From Brugia malayi (Eukaryota > Nematoda > Chromadorea > Rhabditida > Onchocercidae): a stretch of 31,005 nt of DNA. The DNA is taken from contig NW_025062333.1 in assembly GCF_000002995.4 (NCBI RefSeq), positions 1 to 31,005 on the forward strand. The letters are read 5' to 3'. The position numbers and the translations under genes were made by a program. The notes beneath the pieces were generated by a model. It was given only the letters and a program-made list of their open reading frames with translations. It was not told the origin of the DNA and did no database searches. This document shows, one piece after another, positions 12,315-22,845 of this stretch; the stretch's first letter is position 1, and each line of letters opens with the position of its first letter.

Positions 12315-12646
12315 ATTTCATTTTAACATAATACTAGTTTGCATCACTTAGATATAATAAAGAAAATGTTAATCAAATGAAATCAGTTGATTTTGATATA
12401 TTTTTATACCAAAAAGAAATCTAAAAAAAGAAATAGGAAGAAATGAAAATTAGAAAAAAAATTAATGAAATTACTTACCTCATCAAGGGTAAGAGCAACA
12501 TGCGTAAATTTATTATTCAGATTTTTAAACATTTTTCAATAAAATCGAATAATTTTATCACCAATTTGTTCTACATTTATCATACAAAAAATGTTACAAA
12601 TTATCCAATGATATATCACTCTGATAACTGAATTAAATAAAATAGT
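12315..12646. repeat. Right arm of the ~330-bp inverted repeat (partner 8304-8623)
   Basis: This is the reverse complement of the left arm. It includes the matching exon (minus strand 12570-12479, donor GAG|GTAAGT). Compared with the left copy this exon has lost one base in GAAAAATG (left GAAAAAGTG), which shifts the frame, and carries a small insertion before the VALTLDE end. The left copy therefore keeps the open frame and the right copy does not, although the right copy has the better donor. Confidence 0.85.
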
Positions 12647-13639
12647 ATTTTGTTTGAAATAAATATAATATTCTTAGGTTTCTATGTTAATTATAATTTA
12701 TTGTCTAAATTTTGAATTTTATTCCCTTTTTATAATATAATAATTAAGATAAAGCAATTTCATTTAAAGTTTTTCAAATGTATTAAATATCAATAAAATT
12801 ACTCAAATCGTTAATTTTTTTGATAAATAATTTTTGTTGCAATTTCAAAGGAAAAAAAAAAACAAAAGGAGATTCGCAATAGAAGTTTCAATAAATTTCT
12901 TAACTTTATCTATTTCTGGTAAATTTTTTCCATTTTTACTTGAAAACTTTCGAATAAACTAATATGGTTATTTAGACTGGATATTTTAATTATACAGTTA
13001 AATCTTTAATTATACAATCGAAAATTAACTACAAAATTACATGTGTTAATTTTATTTAATTTACTAAGAATGATTGCATAAATTTATCAGTTTTAATATT
13101 TACAAACTAATTAATTGATCAGTTCTATTATCTCTAACATTATTAATGCCCTTATATTCATAAGCTTATTAGTTTTATCCACAAACTCATTTCAAAATAT
13201 ATTTAAAAAAAATCGAAACCAAAAATTGCTTTAATGTTTTTTTGCGTTTGATAGAAAGGAAAAAAAAATTGAAACTAACATAGAAAACATTGGAAAAATG
13301 CAATAATTGATAAGAGAAATCAATTTAACTGTTTAATTTAATAATAACTGAGAATGATTCCGTAAAGCAGGAACATCAGGAAAGCGGTGAATAATGTTTA
13401 GATCCACTAACAAGCTTACGCTAAATATAAATTAAAATATATAAGATAATTCTATTTTTAACAATAAATGATAAGGCAAACCTGACTGGTATTGGTCAAA
13501 AATCCATCCTATTGAGGGTATACATTTTCAGTTTCAGCTAGCATATATTAATCGTAAAAACTTGAATGCTTAAATTTTCTTAATCTCCTCCTATAAACTG
13601 TCACCAAAAAAAAAAAAAAAAACTGTGTTCATTAACAAA
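12647..13639. other. No supported gene; AT-rich spacer
   Basis: No exon with both splice sites and a conserved product was found on either strand. The C-terminal half of the KDM8-like gene would be expected here on the minus strand but is not recognisable, apart from a doubtful RFPDVPAL-like stretch near 13380. Confidence 0.4.
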
Positions 13640-15203
13640 CTATTTGGCAAATATGTTACTTTTTGGATCGAAATACGGAGATGATACATTTTCTGATGGT
13701 CCAATCCAAATATTAATATCGACACTGTCACCAAATGAACAGTAATCGGGAATTATAATATCATCCAAAAGTTCTGGAATTTGATCAAACGATGTTGCAT
13801 TAAATAACCTGGATCATCTGAGCTCTGCAAATCTTATTAAATCATTTAAATATATTTTTACAAATACTAAGAATCTTTTCTTTTTTCACAATCCTTTTAA
13901 CAATAAGCAGATCGACATTGTCACATAACTTTAATAGATCTTAATTCTCGACTTATAGCAGCGGTCCTTTCGCCACCTGTCATTTTAACGGATTCAATGA
14001 CTTTGTTATGTTCATTACAACTGCATTAGTTTTTAATAGTTATTTGTATGTTAAAGACGGAAAAACAAGAAATCAAGCATATGAACTGTACTGCTTCAGG
14101 ACCAAAAAATACAGATTCCTTCAAAAAAGTAATAACTAAAAATATGCCATATATCACATTCTATTAATTCATCATAACTTGTTAACAGTTACCACCAGCA
14201 TAACTGTTACCAATCTCAATAGGTACGATGACCAATAAATTTGTTAAAATATGAGAAGCTAGAAGGAAGCTAAGATCAGTAGCATGAGAGTGCATAGGAG
14301 TAGTAAGTATAATTATAAATTTGCTTTTTCATAGTTTTTACATAAGAAACAACAAATTATGTTGAAGTTTTTAACATTTATGTAGAAAACCTTTCTAGAC
14401 AACTATTAATCTTATTTACATTTTCTAAATGCAGGCCACTAATTTACAAGTCTTCTTACAACTACTAGTTTTTTATTTCTATAACATCTCTTCAAAAGAC
14501 AGTAGCTCGCAAACATCCATAATTTGAGTTCAGTAAAGGAAGTGGTGGTTGCAAAAGCTTTATAGTCTGTAAAAAAAGTAATAATGTGCATATTAATACG
14601 AAAGTTCTAGAAAAACTGGCTTACCATTTGAAATTTCAGAAAGCGTAAATCCTTGCAAAAAAGAGTTACTCATCGGAAAGTAAGTCGCCAGTTTTGATAA
14701 AGGAGAATGCAAATGAGGGCAAAGTTCGGCAGCGCAAAAAATTTTGCAAAACCACCAACACTACGACCCATTATTACGCCCATATCACAAGCAACATAGA
14801 TCTAGTCAACATATGACAAAATATACAGAATGTAATAAATATATCAGTTAATACACTTCATAATACTGAAAAGTAAAGCTTAATAGTATAAACATTATCA
14901 TTATTTTATCAAATACAGTTGGCATCATTAAAACAACAAAAATGCTTACTTCTATTCGCTTCTCTAATTTCAAACATAATACTCTACACATCATAATATT
15001 TGTGTAAAAAAAAGTCCCCAAACTTCATCGATCTCTTCATAATAGCCAGTATTCAATTTTTCCCAAACTATTAAGACCAAAAAATTTTTTGTTTACTTCG
15101 TGCAAAATTTTATGCTAGAGTTGCTCGAGTGCATTCTTTATAAATTCGAATTAGTAAACAACCAATGACACTTTCTTCTGGCAAGTGTTGCAGATGGACT
15201 AGT
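13640..15203 (-). pseudogene. KDM8/JMJD5-like JmjC oxygenase gene, disrupted and truncated
   Basis: JMJD5 is an Fe(II)/2-oxoglutarate dioxygenase. Exons 15203-15110 (SVIGCLLIRIYKEC) and 14801-14635 (ACDMGVIMGRSVGGF, then CPHLHSPLSKL) fit the N-terminal part of the family, where IGCLL and CDMGLLMG recur. Exons 14566-14474 and 14020-13930 (the latter intact, NKVIESVKMTGGERTAAISR) follow. Exon 13824-13640 reads GYLMQHR, then after a frameshift FDQIPELLDDIIIPDYCSFG, then INIWIGPSENV and PYFDPKSN before a TAG. The family has GYLAQHQLFDQIPEL and GPQGTxSPLHQDPxxN here. Damage: an in-frame TAA near 15110, a frameshift near 14735 in a T run, a deletion near 13795, loss of the iron-binding His of HxD (SPLHQD reads SPYFD), and the 13640 stop. 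The second iron His and the C-terminal SFWW region are missing. Confidence 0.75.
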
Positions 15204-15348
15204 CTAGGAACATCTTGTGTCTAATCTGTTTCCATGTATTTCATTTTAAAAAACGTAATATTTGATATTTTGAGCTGGAGATTATTTGGCCATGTGAGTA
15301 ATCGTTGAATGCAAGAGTAACATATTTGGTTTGAGATACTCGATCTAA

Positions 15349-15375
15349 AACAAAAAAAAAAAAAAAAAAAAAAAA
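15349..15375. repeat. Poly-A tract (about 25 A)
   Basis: A run of about 25 A bases ending at 15375, interrupted once at the start. No target-site duplication or retrocopy was seen beside it. On the minus strand it is a poly-T run inside the interval between two exons. Confidence 0.8.
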
Positions 15376-15536
15376 GGTGAAGGTATTCGATCTGTGTCAA
15401 TTTAAGTGAATCTCACTTATTAACCTAAAAAGCAGAAAAAACCTTATCAACCTTGAATTTATTTTGACCAAAATGAATTTGCAAAAAGGAAGAAAATTTG
15501 AAAACTAAGTATACATTAATCATAAAAATAATCAAC

Positions 15537-15666
15537 CTTGAATGACATGATAGTTTTATTCTCGTCATAACAGCTGGATCAAAGCAATCACCTGGTGTAT
15601 ATTTACAATCAGCACCGTCAAATGCAATGTAGGTAACTTCATTCGACGTGGAAAATAAAACATCGT
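15537..15666 (-). CDS. Intact internal exon encoding a cysteine-containing, possibly MRH-like segment
   Basis: A TTTTTGCAG acceptor (15668-15667) precedes 43 open codons that end at a CAAG|GTTGAT donor (15537). The exon enters with two leftover bases and leaves at phase 2. The peptide contains SNEVTYIAFDGADC, a short Cys-bearing loop, then PAVMTRIKLSC. The pattern of a beta strand, GG/DGxxC, a loop with Cys and then TxIxxxC resembles part of the mannose-6-phosphate-receptor homology fold (LxYxxGDxC...TxIxFxC); this is a weak similarity. It lies just upstream of the KDM8-like exons and its donor phase fits the first of them, so it could be a 5' exon of that gene or belong to a separate gene. 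Confidence 0.45.
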
Positions 15667-15946
15667 CTGCAAAAAGAAAAAAAAAAATACATTTAAAGTA
15701 ATATAACTGTCTAAAAGATGGACAAAAGTACTGTAATATAATAAAATATATTAAAAAGTACAACAAAATTATTAAATTCTTCGATTATCGCCAAAATAAA
15801 TACCAAACATGTAGTATTAATACAAATATAAAGGTACAAATGATTCAGTCCCATCATTACAGATTACAATGTCGATACATTATGCTCAATGGATTATGTA
15901 CTGAGAAATTCACAGCAATTTTTTATTTGCAAGGTTTTATAGTAAG

Positions 15947-16150
15947 TCAAATGTAACCAGCATCTCTAAATTCATCTGATGATACCATGAATCCAAGTTG
16001 TTCGTAAAACTTTAAAGTATTATGGTATCGATATATTATCAGGAGTTGCCTACTATAGAAACATTGTGCTAACTCGATAGCACGTCGACATGGAAAGGCA
16101 TTCGATGTAATCAGAAATTTTGAATTTGATGCAATAGTTTACATAAAGCC
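15947..16150 (-). pseudogene. GNAT acetyltransferase-like fragment
   Basis: After a GATTTGCAG acceptor the minus strand reads LCKLLHQIQNF. It then shifts frame to PCRRAIELAQCFYSRQLL and NTLKFYEQLGFMVSSDE before a TGA at 15949-15947. The end resembles the closing motif of GNAT acetyltransferases (N..AL.FYEKLGF), preceded by an arginine-rich helix where the acetyl-CoA loop helix would be. A frame change is needed near 16110, and the N-terminal half of the fold was not found. A family call from one motif is tentative. Confidence 0.35.
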
Positions 16151-17637
16151 TGCAAATCCTGATTTAAAAACAATTTTTTATGATTTCCTTCCAGTGTTTT
16201 TTAATTCAGAAATTGAAGAAAATGATTGAGAGTCTGGTAAATGTCAAAGCAAATTTTATTTGCAACAAAATAGAAAACAGTTTAAATGAAAATGTTTTAT
16301 TGAGGTTTTGAATTGTATCCTTTTCTAGTTTAGTTGGAGATGAAATGGATATCATAAATATTAGAAAATATTAGTAGGAAGGGGAGATAATAAATAAAAT
16401 AAATCACTGCAACAATGGTGTAGATTTTTGAAGTACACTGACATAGCATACTCGGTACCAGCGGCAAGATGTAATAGGAAATATATAGGTACATTAAGTA
16501 ATAATTCGTGTATTATATGATTTTATCTTCATATATTTGTATCAAGTTGCAAATATATTGTGTGCAGGTGTATTGGTTAGTGAACGAAATGTTTATAGTA
16601 GCTAATATCCAGATGTCAAAATCGTTGGCTTATGTTGGGCGTGGAGTCATACCCTAGTTAGCAGCCGTATATAATTAAAGTGTGTTACAGTATTCCTTTT
16701 CAGTCATATGTAATTCGGTCATATCGTGCTTTGGTTTGATCGTTTAATTATTCATTTTGAGAGAGGTTTTTGATCGCAGCAGTTGGATATCTGTGTAAAT
16801 ACGTAGGGTAACAGAGAAATAAACCAATTTCTTTATTAGTAGATGTAATAAGACAATATGTTGATAAAGAACATTTGAAATTGAACTCGTCTGGTTCTTG
16901 GCAATAAAATTACACACACACTAAAATCTTTTAATAAGGATGATCCTTATATATCAATTATATCTTACATTGTATGTGTTAGGATGTGTTTATAATTAGA
17001 CATTTTTGTACAAAGGATAAATGATCTTGACATGATAGTAAGTAACTTTAACAATAGGTTTTACAATGGATATTACAAAGAAAAGTACAGTGGGTTGTCT
17101 AAATTACATTATGATGGATGGCTATTATAATGAGTTGCAACAGACATTAAATGATAGATGTTCATTGTATATGAATTGATATAAGATCAAAGGTCAGTTA
17201 ACCATTACGATGAATTGTAAAAAACATGAATAGATTGCTATATTAACATTGTTAACATTTATTTAGTACTTCGCAATGTTAAATCCGCGATATTGGCGAA
17301 ACAGTCGTTCATAACGAAGCCATTCGAATTTGGCTTAGAATTTCTGGTTTTTTTTCCTTATTTTTTGAATTTCTCATAATAACGAAAAGTGTAGCTCAGC
17401 ACTGAGAAAAGGCCATGATCTACACAAACGCCATATAGACCATCATTCGACACTTTTTCTAAGCTCGTATTTCGACAATTGTGAACTTCATTAGATTTCT
17501 AAACTTATTCTAGATGAATGGCTCAAACTTGACAAATTCGAAGGAAAATATGCATGAAGATTTGGAATCTAGCTCTTGAACTCTTTCTTTTTGATATAGA
17601 GTAGCAAGCTTAATTTATGTGATCCTCTAAATTATAG
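16151..17637. other. No supported gene
   Basis: Roughly 1.5 kb without an exon of convincing quality on either strand. One small open piece begins after TTATTCTAG near 17513 (MNGSNLTNSKENMHEDLE, ending TGA); it could be a short first exon but lacks a clear donor. Confidence 0.35.
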
Positions 17638-17830
17638 TTGAAAATTTACGCCAAATGGAACCGAATTTGATGATGGGAATTTGTGGAGCGAAAATATGGA
17701 TTTCTCATGGTTTATTGCAACTAAGTGTAATGCAGTGTTGGATTTGCAAACAATTTTATGGATTTTCTTTCATTTCAAATAATTTCTTTGAGAAATTGAT
17801 CTTGCCAGTGAACGCAAAAAACGTTCAATG
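17638..17830 (+). CDS. Candidate internal exon, 63 open codons, unrecognised
   Basis: An ATTATAG acceptor (17637) and a strong CAATG|GTAAGA donor (17830/17831) bracket a frame open throughout, reading NLRQMEPNLMMGICGAKIW and later FFEKLILPVNAKNVQ. A second frame in the first half also looks protein-like (TEFDDGNLWSENMDFSWFI), so the coding frame is uncertain. A following short exon-like piece at 17895-17948 (KYEGIFGEVLVKTESEL then TAA, after TTATGCAG) is not in a compatible phase with the first frame. No family was recognised; it may be a relic. Confidence 0.3.
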
Positions 17831-18794
17831 GTAAGATTACAATTATTCTGCTACTAAGCTTTAGTTATTAATTATTAATATTTATTTTATGCAGAAATAT
17901 GAAGGGATTTTTGGTGAAGTTTTAGTGAAGACGGAATCAGAACTGTAATTAATGGTATTATTTTTGAGTTCGATGTTTCTTTAAGAAATATACTTTTAAG
18001 GATGCTGAAATAATACGGAAAATCATTAGAGTCTTTGATGAATGAAGCTAAGCAATGCTATGTAATAGAAAAGGTGCTATGTAACAGAAAAGGTGAATTT
18101 AAGCAGTTTTCATGCTGAGAAAAGCTGGAATTTTTGTGAATTACTTTTCGGTTCTCTTTTTTGTATGGCACATTGAATATTGACAAAGGAAAATCTGAGG
18201 TTTGGTTTGTGATAGTAAGCTTAGTGGATAAATATTGATTGCTTTAAAGATCAGTAAAAAATCATTAGCATCTTATATTCTTTGGTACCATTAACATAAT
18301 AAGGAGTAATACTATTTTCAGTTTATTCTCCCGTGTAAAAGAATTAATTACTACAATATTGTTTTAAACAAGCGCGCTGTTGTAAATAGCTTGATTCAAG
18401 TATCAGCTGATGAATTGTTGGTTAGTATTGTGAAGTTGCTGATAGCCGAAAAGTTAAGGAATTAATTGTGGTCCGAGTTTATTTGATCCCAGTTGATTGT
18501 TATAGATCTGTTCTCTATCTGACATATATTTATTAGCTTTACAAATATTTTTCTGACTTTTATCAAGACGTGATGCTGTTTATTTTTGCTGGAACTCGAA
18601 AATTTTAGTTTTAATGTTAATAATGAAAACATGTATTAGTTTTTTGTTGTGCACTACAGTAGAGCTTTTCATACGTGTTACGCCAAAGCCCACTCGCGGT
18701 TCTAAAAATATATCGATTTAATATCCTGTCATCAGTTGACAGTATTTCACCTCACCATGAATATTTCACCATGAATGCTTATAGATAATAAAAG
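17831..18794. other. No supported gene apart from a short exon-like piece; small direct repeat near 18047-18093
   Basis: GCTATGTAATAGAAAAGGT is repeated 21 bases later as GCTATGTAACAGAAAAGGT. The remainder is AT-rich with stops in all frames. Confidence 0.4.
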
Positions 18795-19091
18795 GTGTAT
18801 TCGAGCATGTCTTGCATGAAAAGCATTCCATTTAATTTACTTCCTTGGGTAAAGAAAACTACTAAGTGGAGAAAAAGCTGCTGCTTTCCAATTATTTGCT
18901 CTACGATAAACAAGACATTCCATTCGGTCCTTTTTAGGCAACAATTTGTTTGGAAGTAAAAATTACGATGGTTAACAGTGGTAAACAAAATTGGAGTCAC
19001 AAACGAAATGAGTATCAGTGATCACTTACTCCATGTAAAAGGTGTTCTGCATTTGCGAATTCGTTCTTCAATCAAGAAGTTTGTCTCACCA
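18795..19091 (+). pseudogene. Nearly open exon (99 codons with one TAA) ending at a consensus donor
   Basis: One frame runs from about 18795 to a CCA|GTGAGT donor at 19091, interrupted only by a TAA at 18957-18959. It reads SIPFNLLPWVKKTTKWRKS before the stop, then VVNKIGVTNEMSISDHLL and VLHLRIRSSIKKFVSP. A GTTAACAG just after the stop could be an acceptor, so the second half alone (18979-19091) may be a genuine exon. A minus-strand frame over 18779-19000 is also open but has no splice signals. No family was recognised. Confidence 0.3.
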
Positions 19092-20028
19092 GTGAGTTCC
19101 ATTATCCCTTCCTGGAAATTGTGAGCAACATTTCACTTCATTATTCATCTCCTTTACCAGAAGATAGAGTGATTGAAAAAGACGTTTACTCTGCACACTG
19201 TCTTGGGAGATTTATTTGAAAGTAATGAGAAGTGATGATTGAAAATCGCTTTATAACAATTTAAGTGACTTGAAAGCTTATAGAAAACGCGATAAAAAAA
19301 TTGTAGATGTGGAAGTGACAGTAATTTTAAGCAATATAATCTTGTTGGGAAATGATTTATTCTAAGAAAAACGTCATATAGAGTCTTTCTCACTCTTATA
19401 ATATTTCTCATGCAGTAGTGAAACTTTTTATTTTCGAGTGATGTATAAAATAATGTATTTGATAGTCTGTAGGAAATGCCAGTTTAACTTTGTCAACATT
19501 AGCGAGGAATATTAAGGAATTTTAACGAAGTAGATTTAAGAAAATCAAACATGACAAATTCAATTATTCGACTGAAATTTTTATTACTCGACTGAAATGG
19601 TGTACTTGAATGGAATTGATAAATAACAATTACATCGATGTGATTTTTAATGCCGCCAAAATCAGCCTAAATCAAGACCGCTGCATTTTAAGACGACATT
19701 ACACATGCTGCACGATTTTGCAGACACTGGGAAATTATAAAAATAGTTATCAGCTTTGAATAGTAACAAATTAATCAACATTGTCATGTATACAATTCAA
19801 AAACTATGATCATACCTTACGATTATGCTACAAAAAACGCTATTGTATTCATAATGACCGATAATACTACACTATTCCCAGTTATCCTAATAGTACATCA
19901 AATAATAGCTTGTTGCCTTTTAGTATTACACCTTTCATTTCAATATCTCAAATGCACTTAATTTCAGTACTGACTGCAAAAAAAGTGCTGCAAAAACAGA
20001 TTTCTCATGAGATAACTTTTTTCCAATT
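19092..20028. other. No supported gene
   Basis: An 85-codon minus-strand open stretch (19154-19411) lacks splice signals and has no recognised product. The rest shows nothing. Confidence 0.35.
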
Positions 20029-20110
20029 TCAATAGATATTGTGCTCCACACGTCCTTTCCAATTCCAGTCTCCATTATGAAAATTTTCTACGTAAACTTT
20101 TCTTAGCCTC
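20029..20110 (-). CDS. Candidate terminal exon, unrecognised
   Basis: An AAATTCTAG acceptor (20112-20111) is followed by 26 codons and a TGA at 20031-20029. It reads VYVENFHNGDWNWKGRVEHN, Trp-rich and unlike chance AT-rich translation. A second frame in the same stretch opens with an ATG (METGIGKDVWSTISIEIGKK) and continues about 46 codons. Which one is real cannot be told. No upstream exon was identified. Confidence 0.3.
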
Positions 20111-20403
20111 CTAGAATTTGCAACAAAACAATCAGTGTCAACAGTTTATTCTTATAATTTGAGTAATGGGACTGTTAACAAAGAAGGCAGATCGGGAAAA
20201 CAATCGAAATAAAATCACAAATTTTAAAGAAATACACTCAACGATCACAGATAGATATAACTGAAAAGCATCTATACAAAGCAGCAAATGGTAGTATTCA
20301 TGTTATTTAAAGACAAATAGAGGATCCAGCTCTTTTTCTCCTTCATTTTTCTTAGCGTCTAATTCCCAATCAATTTCAGTTTTAAACATAACAGTTCTGA
20401 TAC

Positions 20404-20520
20404 TAATAATAATAATAATAATAATAGTGACAATAACAATAATAATTATAGTATAATGAGAATAATAGTAGTAATAATAATAACAACAGTAATGATAATA
20501 ATAACAATAGCAATAATCTT
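20404..20520. repeat. Imperfect (TAA)n / (ATA)n microsatellite
   Basis: About 115 bases are dominated by AAT/ATA trinucleotides with interruptions by GTAGTA, ACAATAACA and TATTATAG. The minus-strand open frame across it (poly-Tyr/Ile) is a repeat artefact. Confidence 0.85.
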
Positions 20521-20523
20521 TCT

Positions 20524-20601
20524 TCACTTGCTCCTTTAATAATAATATGTTCTCATCACTTGCTCCTTTAATAATAATATGTTCTCATCACTTGCTCCTT
20601 T
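20524..20601. repeat. 32-bp tandem repeat, about 2.4 copies
   Basis: CACTTGCTCCTTTAATAATA followed by ATATGTTCTCAT occurs twice in succession, followed by a third partial CACTTGCTCCTTTA. The copies are identical, indicating a very recent expansion beside the trinucleotide repeat. Confidence 0.9.
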
Positions 20602-21111
20602 ACTGGAATTTTTATCATTAATAATAATATTAAGACGAAATCTCTTCAAACACAAATTTGATCCAAGCAATACACATATGAATTAATGATTCTAAAAATA
20701 TTCTCCTCTGATTATGAAGGTTAGGAAGGAACAGATACAAGTAGACGGCTTGGAGCGCGCAATAATCAGTAAAATAATACCTTAAAATAAATAATTGGAA
20801 AAAATAGTGGTAAAATATCAGTTTATCATTATACCAGAATGTGGAAATTTCCTAGTGAAATCTGTAAAAGCTTTCATCTTTGGATTTATTTAGTAGAAAT
20901 TATTGGTTTTTGGAAAAACATATCAGTCGATGCAATTCCAAATCACTGCTCGCTTTGGAATTTTGTAATAAAAATGAAAATTTCAATATGAATAGAATTA
21001 CATAACTATTCTTATTTGATTTGCTTCAAACATGTCGTAGACCAAATCTCCAAGTTTTAGCATATCAGTTCTTCGAGATCTCTTCTTAATGTTTTTAGAC
21101 AGTTAATTTTT
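20602..21111. other. No supported gene; probable 3' flank of the minus-strand gene beginning at 22074
   Basis: No exon-like segment was found. A GC-richer patch (GACGGCTTGGAGCGCGC, near 20744) stands out but has no open frame of note. Confidence 0.3.
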
Positions 21112-22074
21112 TTAGTTATATGCGACTGGTGCAGCGTTCAATCCAGGCACATTATTATTGTTGAAGGAGTGACGCTGATATCCCCATAGAACTCGATCTT
21201 TTAACCTGAAATCATAAAAACGGTAAATACTCATTGCAGAAATCAACTAATTTTTCAGTTCTTTGTATCACCATAAATACTAATCAGAACTAATAATCAT
21301 CCTTTTTAAATAGAAAAAGAGATGAAATAAAAGAGAGATGTAAGATAAGAATAAAATTTCAAAAAGTGGTTGATAGAGAAGAACTGGAAGTAAGCATAGA
21401 CGAAATTTGCAGAACCAAAGTTTAGAGATGTATACAAATTAAAGATGTGTCAATAGCAAGAAAGCACCAACATATTAAAAATATTAATATGGCGAATAAA
21501 TTAAAAGAAGTTGATGCTAAAAAATATTTCAAACAGTGTAATTCTGGCGGGAATAAGCTTATGGAATAGTGAATAGACCCATGTTTACCTGTCATCACCG
21601 TATTCGCAAACAATACACTTTTTATTTCGATTAAGTGCCAATAAAACTTGATATGCATGAGATGACTTCATGATTGTGTTATATGTACAATTTCGCAGCA
21701 GTACCAAATGCACTTCGAGCCTCTAAAAATTAAATTAAAGCATCTTAAGATTTCAGCAGAAATTCGAATTCCAAAATCCATTATATCTTATACTACCAGC
21801 TAAAAGAACATGCTATTGTTATGGTGATTTTTTGACAAAGATTCAGACATCAACAGATAGCATTATTCATAATTGGAGAACTCCTTACATATAAGGACTT
21901 GAGTTTTTTGTCGTAATTTCTGAAAGCAACAAGTGGTATAATTTGCTTTCTATAATCGAGAAGAAATCATCAATTTGTGAACTGAGAAACAATAACTACT
22001 ACTAACAATGGCTTATGCACTGAAATGACAAAACTTACTTCGAGCGTACATTCAACGTCAGGGATATCGGCCAT
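21112..22074 (-). CDS. Small three-exon gene, 87 residues, unrecognised, apparently intact
   Basis: The start is MADIPDVECTLE at 22074-22039, ending at a GAA|GTAAGT donor. Exon 2 (21722-21589) follows TTTTTAG and reads EVHLVLLRNCTYN, then MKSSHAYQVLLALNRNKKC and CEYGDD, to a GACAG|GTAAAC donor. Exon 3 (21205-21112) follows GATTTCAG, reads LKDRVLWGYQRHSFNNNN then PGLNAAPVAYN, and ends in TAA. The joined length is 264 bases (88 codons with stop) with correct phases. An alternative acceptor two bases further in exon 2 would give ARSAFGTAAKLYI and an early stop; the ambiguity is noted. No signal peptide or membrane segment; two Cys close together (KCIVC). It starts 46 bases after the stop of the gene upstream on the same strand. 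Confidence 0.6.
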
Positions 22075-22120
22075 TTTGAAATCAACATTTAAAAATTCGA
22101 TAGACTGAATTTACCATGCT

Positions 22121-22529
22121 CTAATGTGAACTATACCACGAAGTAACCGTTGAAAAGTCGGGTAATTGGCCTAAAATCAGTTTTAAGAGTGAAAAAGAAC
22201 TCATTTGCTCGAAAACGAAAAGATTTATGGATTTAAGCAGAGACAGCAATAGATAGTAAGCAATAGACAATATTATCCTTCTCAAAAAAACAGGCGATTT
22301 GAAGTAACCAATAAGTTCAGTGAAATATTCATACAGCGAATGGACGAAGATCGCATCGTGAATGGAACAATAAGATGAATTTACCACTGCTCGTTTTCAT
22401 AACTGATAAGCGATCAGGTGATAAACCCACTCGATACATAAAATCGACGCCATCCAAGAATTTCTGACCTGATGTTTTCAACAGTAACTTCTCCGTTGCC
22501 ATTGCAGTTAAACTTTTCACCAGAATCAT
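22121..22529 (-). CDS. Small two-exon gene, 64 residues, unrecognised, apparently intact
   Basis: The ATG at 22529-22527 opens MILVKSLTAMATEKLLLKTS and continues GQKFLDGVDFMYRVGLSPDR to an AGCAGTG|GTAAAT donor at 22385. Exon 2 (22170-22121) follows CTGATTTTAG and reads QLPDFSTVTSWYSSH before TAG. Phases match (1 plus 2 bases making Gly). The N terminus is basic/hydrophobic and could be a mitochondrial targeting sequence, which is inference. It lies 24 bases after the stop of the exon at 22605-22554 and just before the next small gene, all on one strand. No family was recognised. Confidence 0.55.
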
Positions 22530-22553
22530 TTTTTCTCTGTCATTTATTGATAT

Positions 22554-22605
22554 CTAATGACGAATAGCACTAGGTCTAAAAAGACGCATGGATTCCACGA
22601 ACGAC
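22554..22605 (-). CDS. Terminal exon of a further minus-strand gene
   Basis: A GATTTTTCAG acceptor (22607-22606) precedes 16 codons, SFVESMRLFRPSAIRH, and a TAG at 22556-22554. One leading base completes the previous codon, so a phase-2 donor is required upstream; none was fixed with certainty. An AATAAA signal lies between this stop and the next ATG, which is consistent with a 3' end here. The product is unrecognised. Confidence 0.4.
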
Positions 22606-22632
22606 CTGAAAAATCGGACATTTTTTTATGAT

Positions 22633-22662
22633 GGGGAAGGCTAACAGGCTACAGCCTTCTCC
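22633..22662. repeat. Short inverted repeat (10-bp stem, 10-base loop)
   Basis: GGGGAAGGCT pairs with AGCCTTCTCC with one mismatch. It is the most GC-rich hairpin in the area and lies just upstream (on the minus strand) of the terminal exon at 22605, inside the presumed intron. No function can be assigned. Confidence 0.6.
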
Positions 22663-22845
22663 ATCTTTTCTCATATAAGTAATGAAGCAAATCGTTCAAG
22701 TGAAAAATCAGCAGAATACTAACGGACAGAAGTGGTACCAACAAAATGCCATCTAGGATGAAGAGGTAAGGTAAGAAATAATGACAGTGACAGGAATACT
22801 AGAGAGAAGAAAAAGAAATTAGTGAATGATAATGCATTGTAAAAG

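Noticed and set aside
12479..12570. The right-arm exon as the missing 5' exon of the nine-exon gene
   Set aside because: Its only plausible frame leaves at phase 0, while the first exon of that gene needs a phase-1 donor; it also carries a frameshift.
15349..15375. Poly-A tract as the tail of a processed retrocopy
   Set aside because: The neighbouring exons still have introns and run on the opposite strand, and no target-site duplication was seen.
20303..20527. Minus-strand open frame rich in Tyr and Ile
   Set aside because: It is a translation of the (TAA)n microsatellite.
22329..22529. Reading through the donor at 22385 as a 66-residue intronless protein
   Set aside because: The GTG|GTAAAT donor joins in phase to a clean acceptor and short terminal exon at 22170, which gives a better model.
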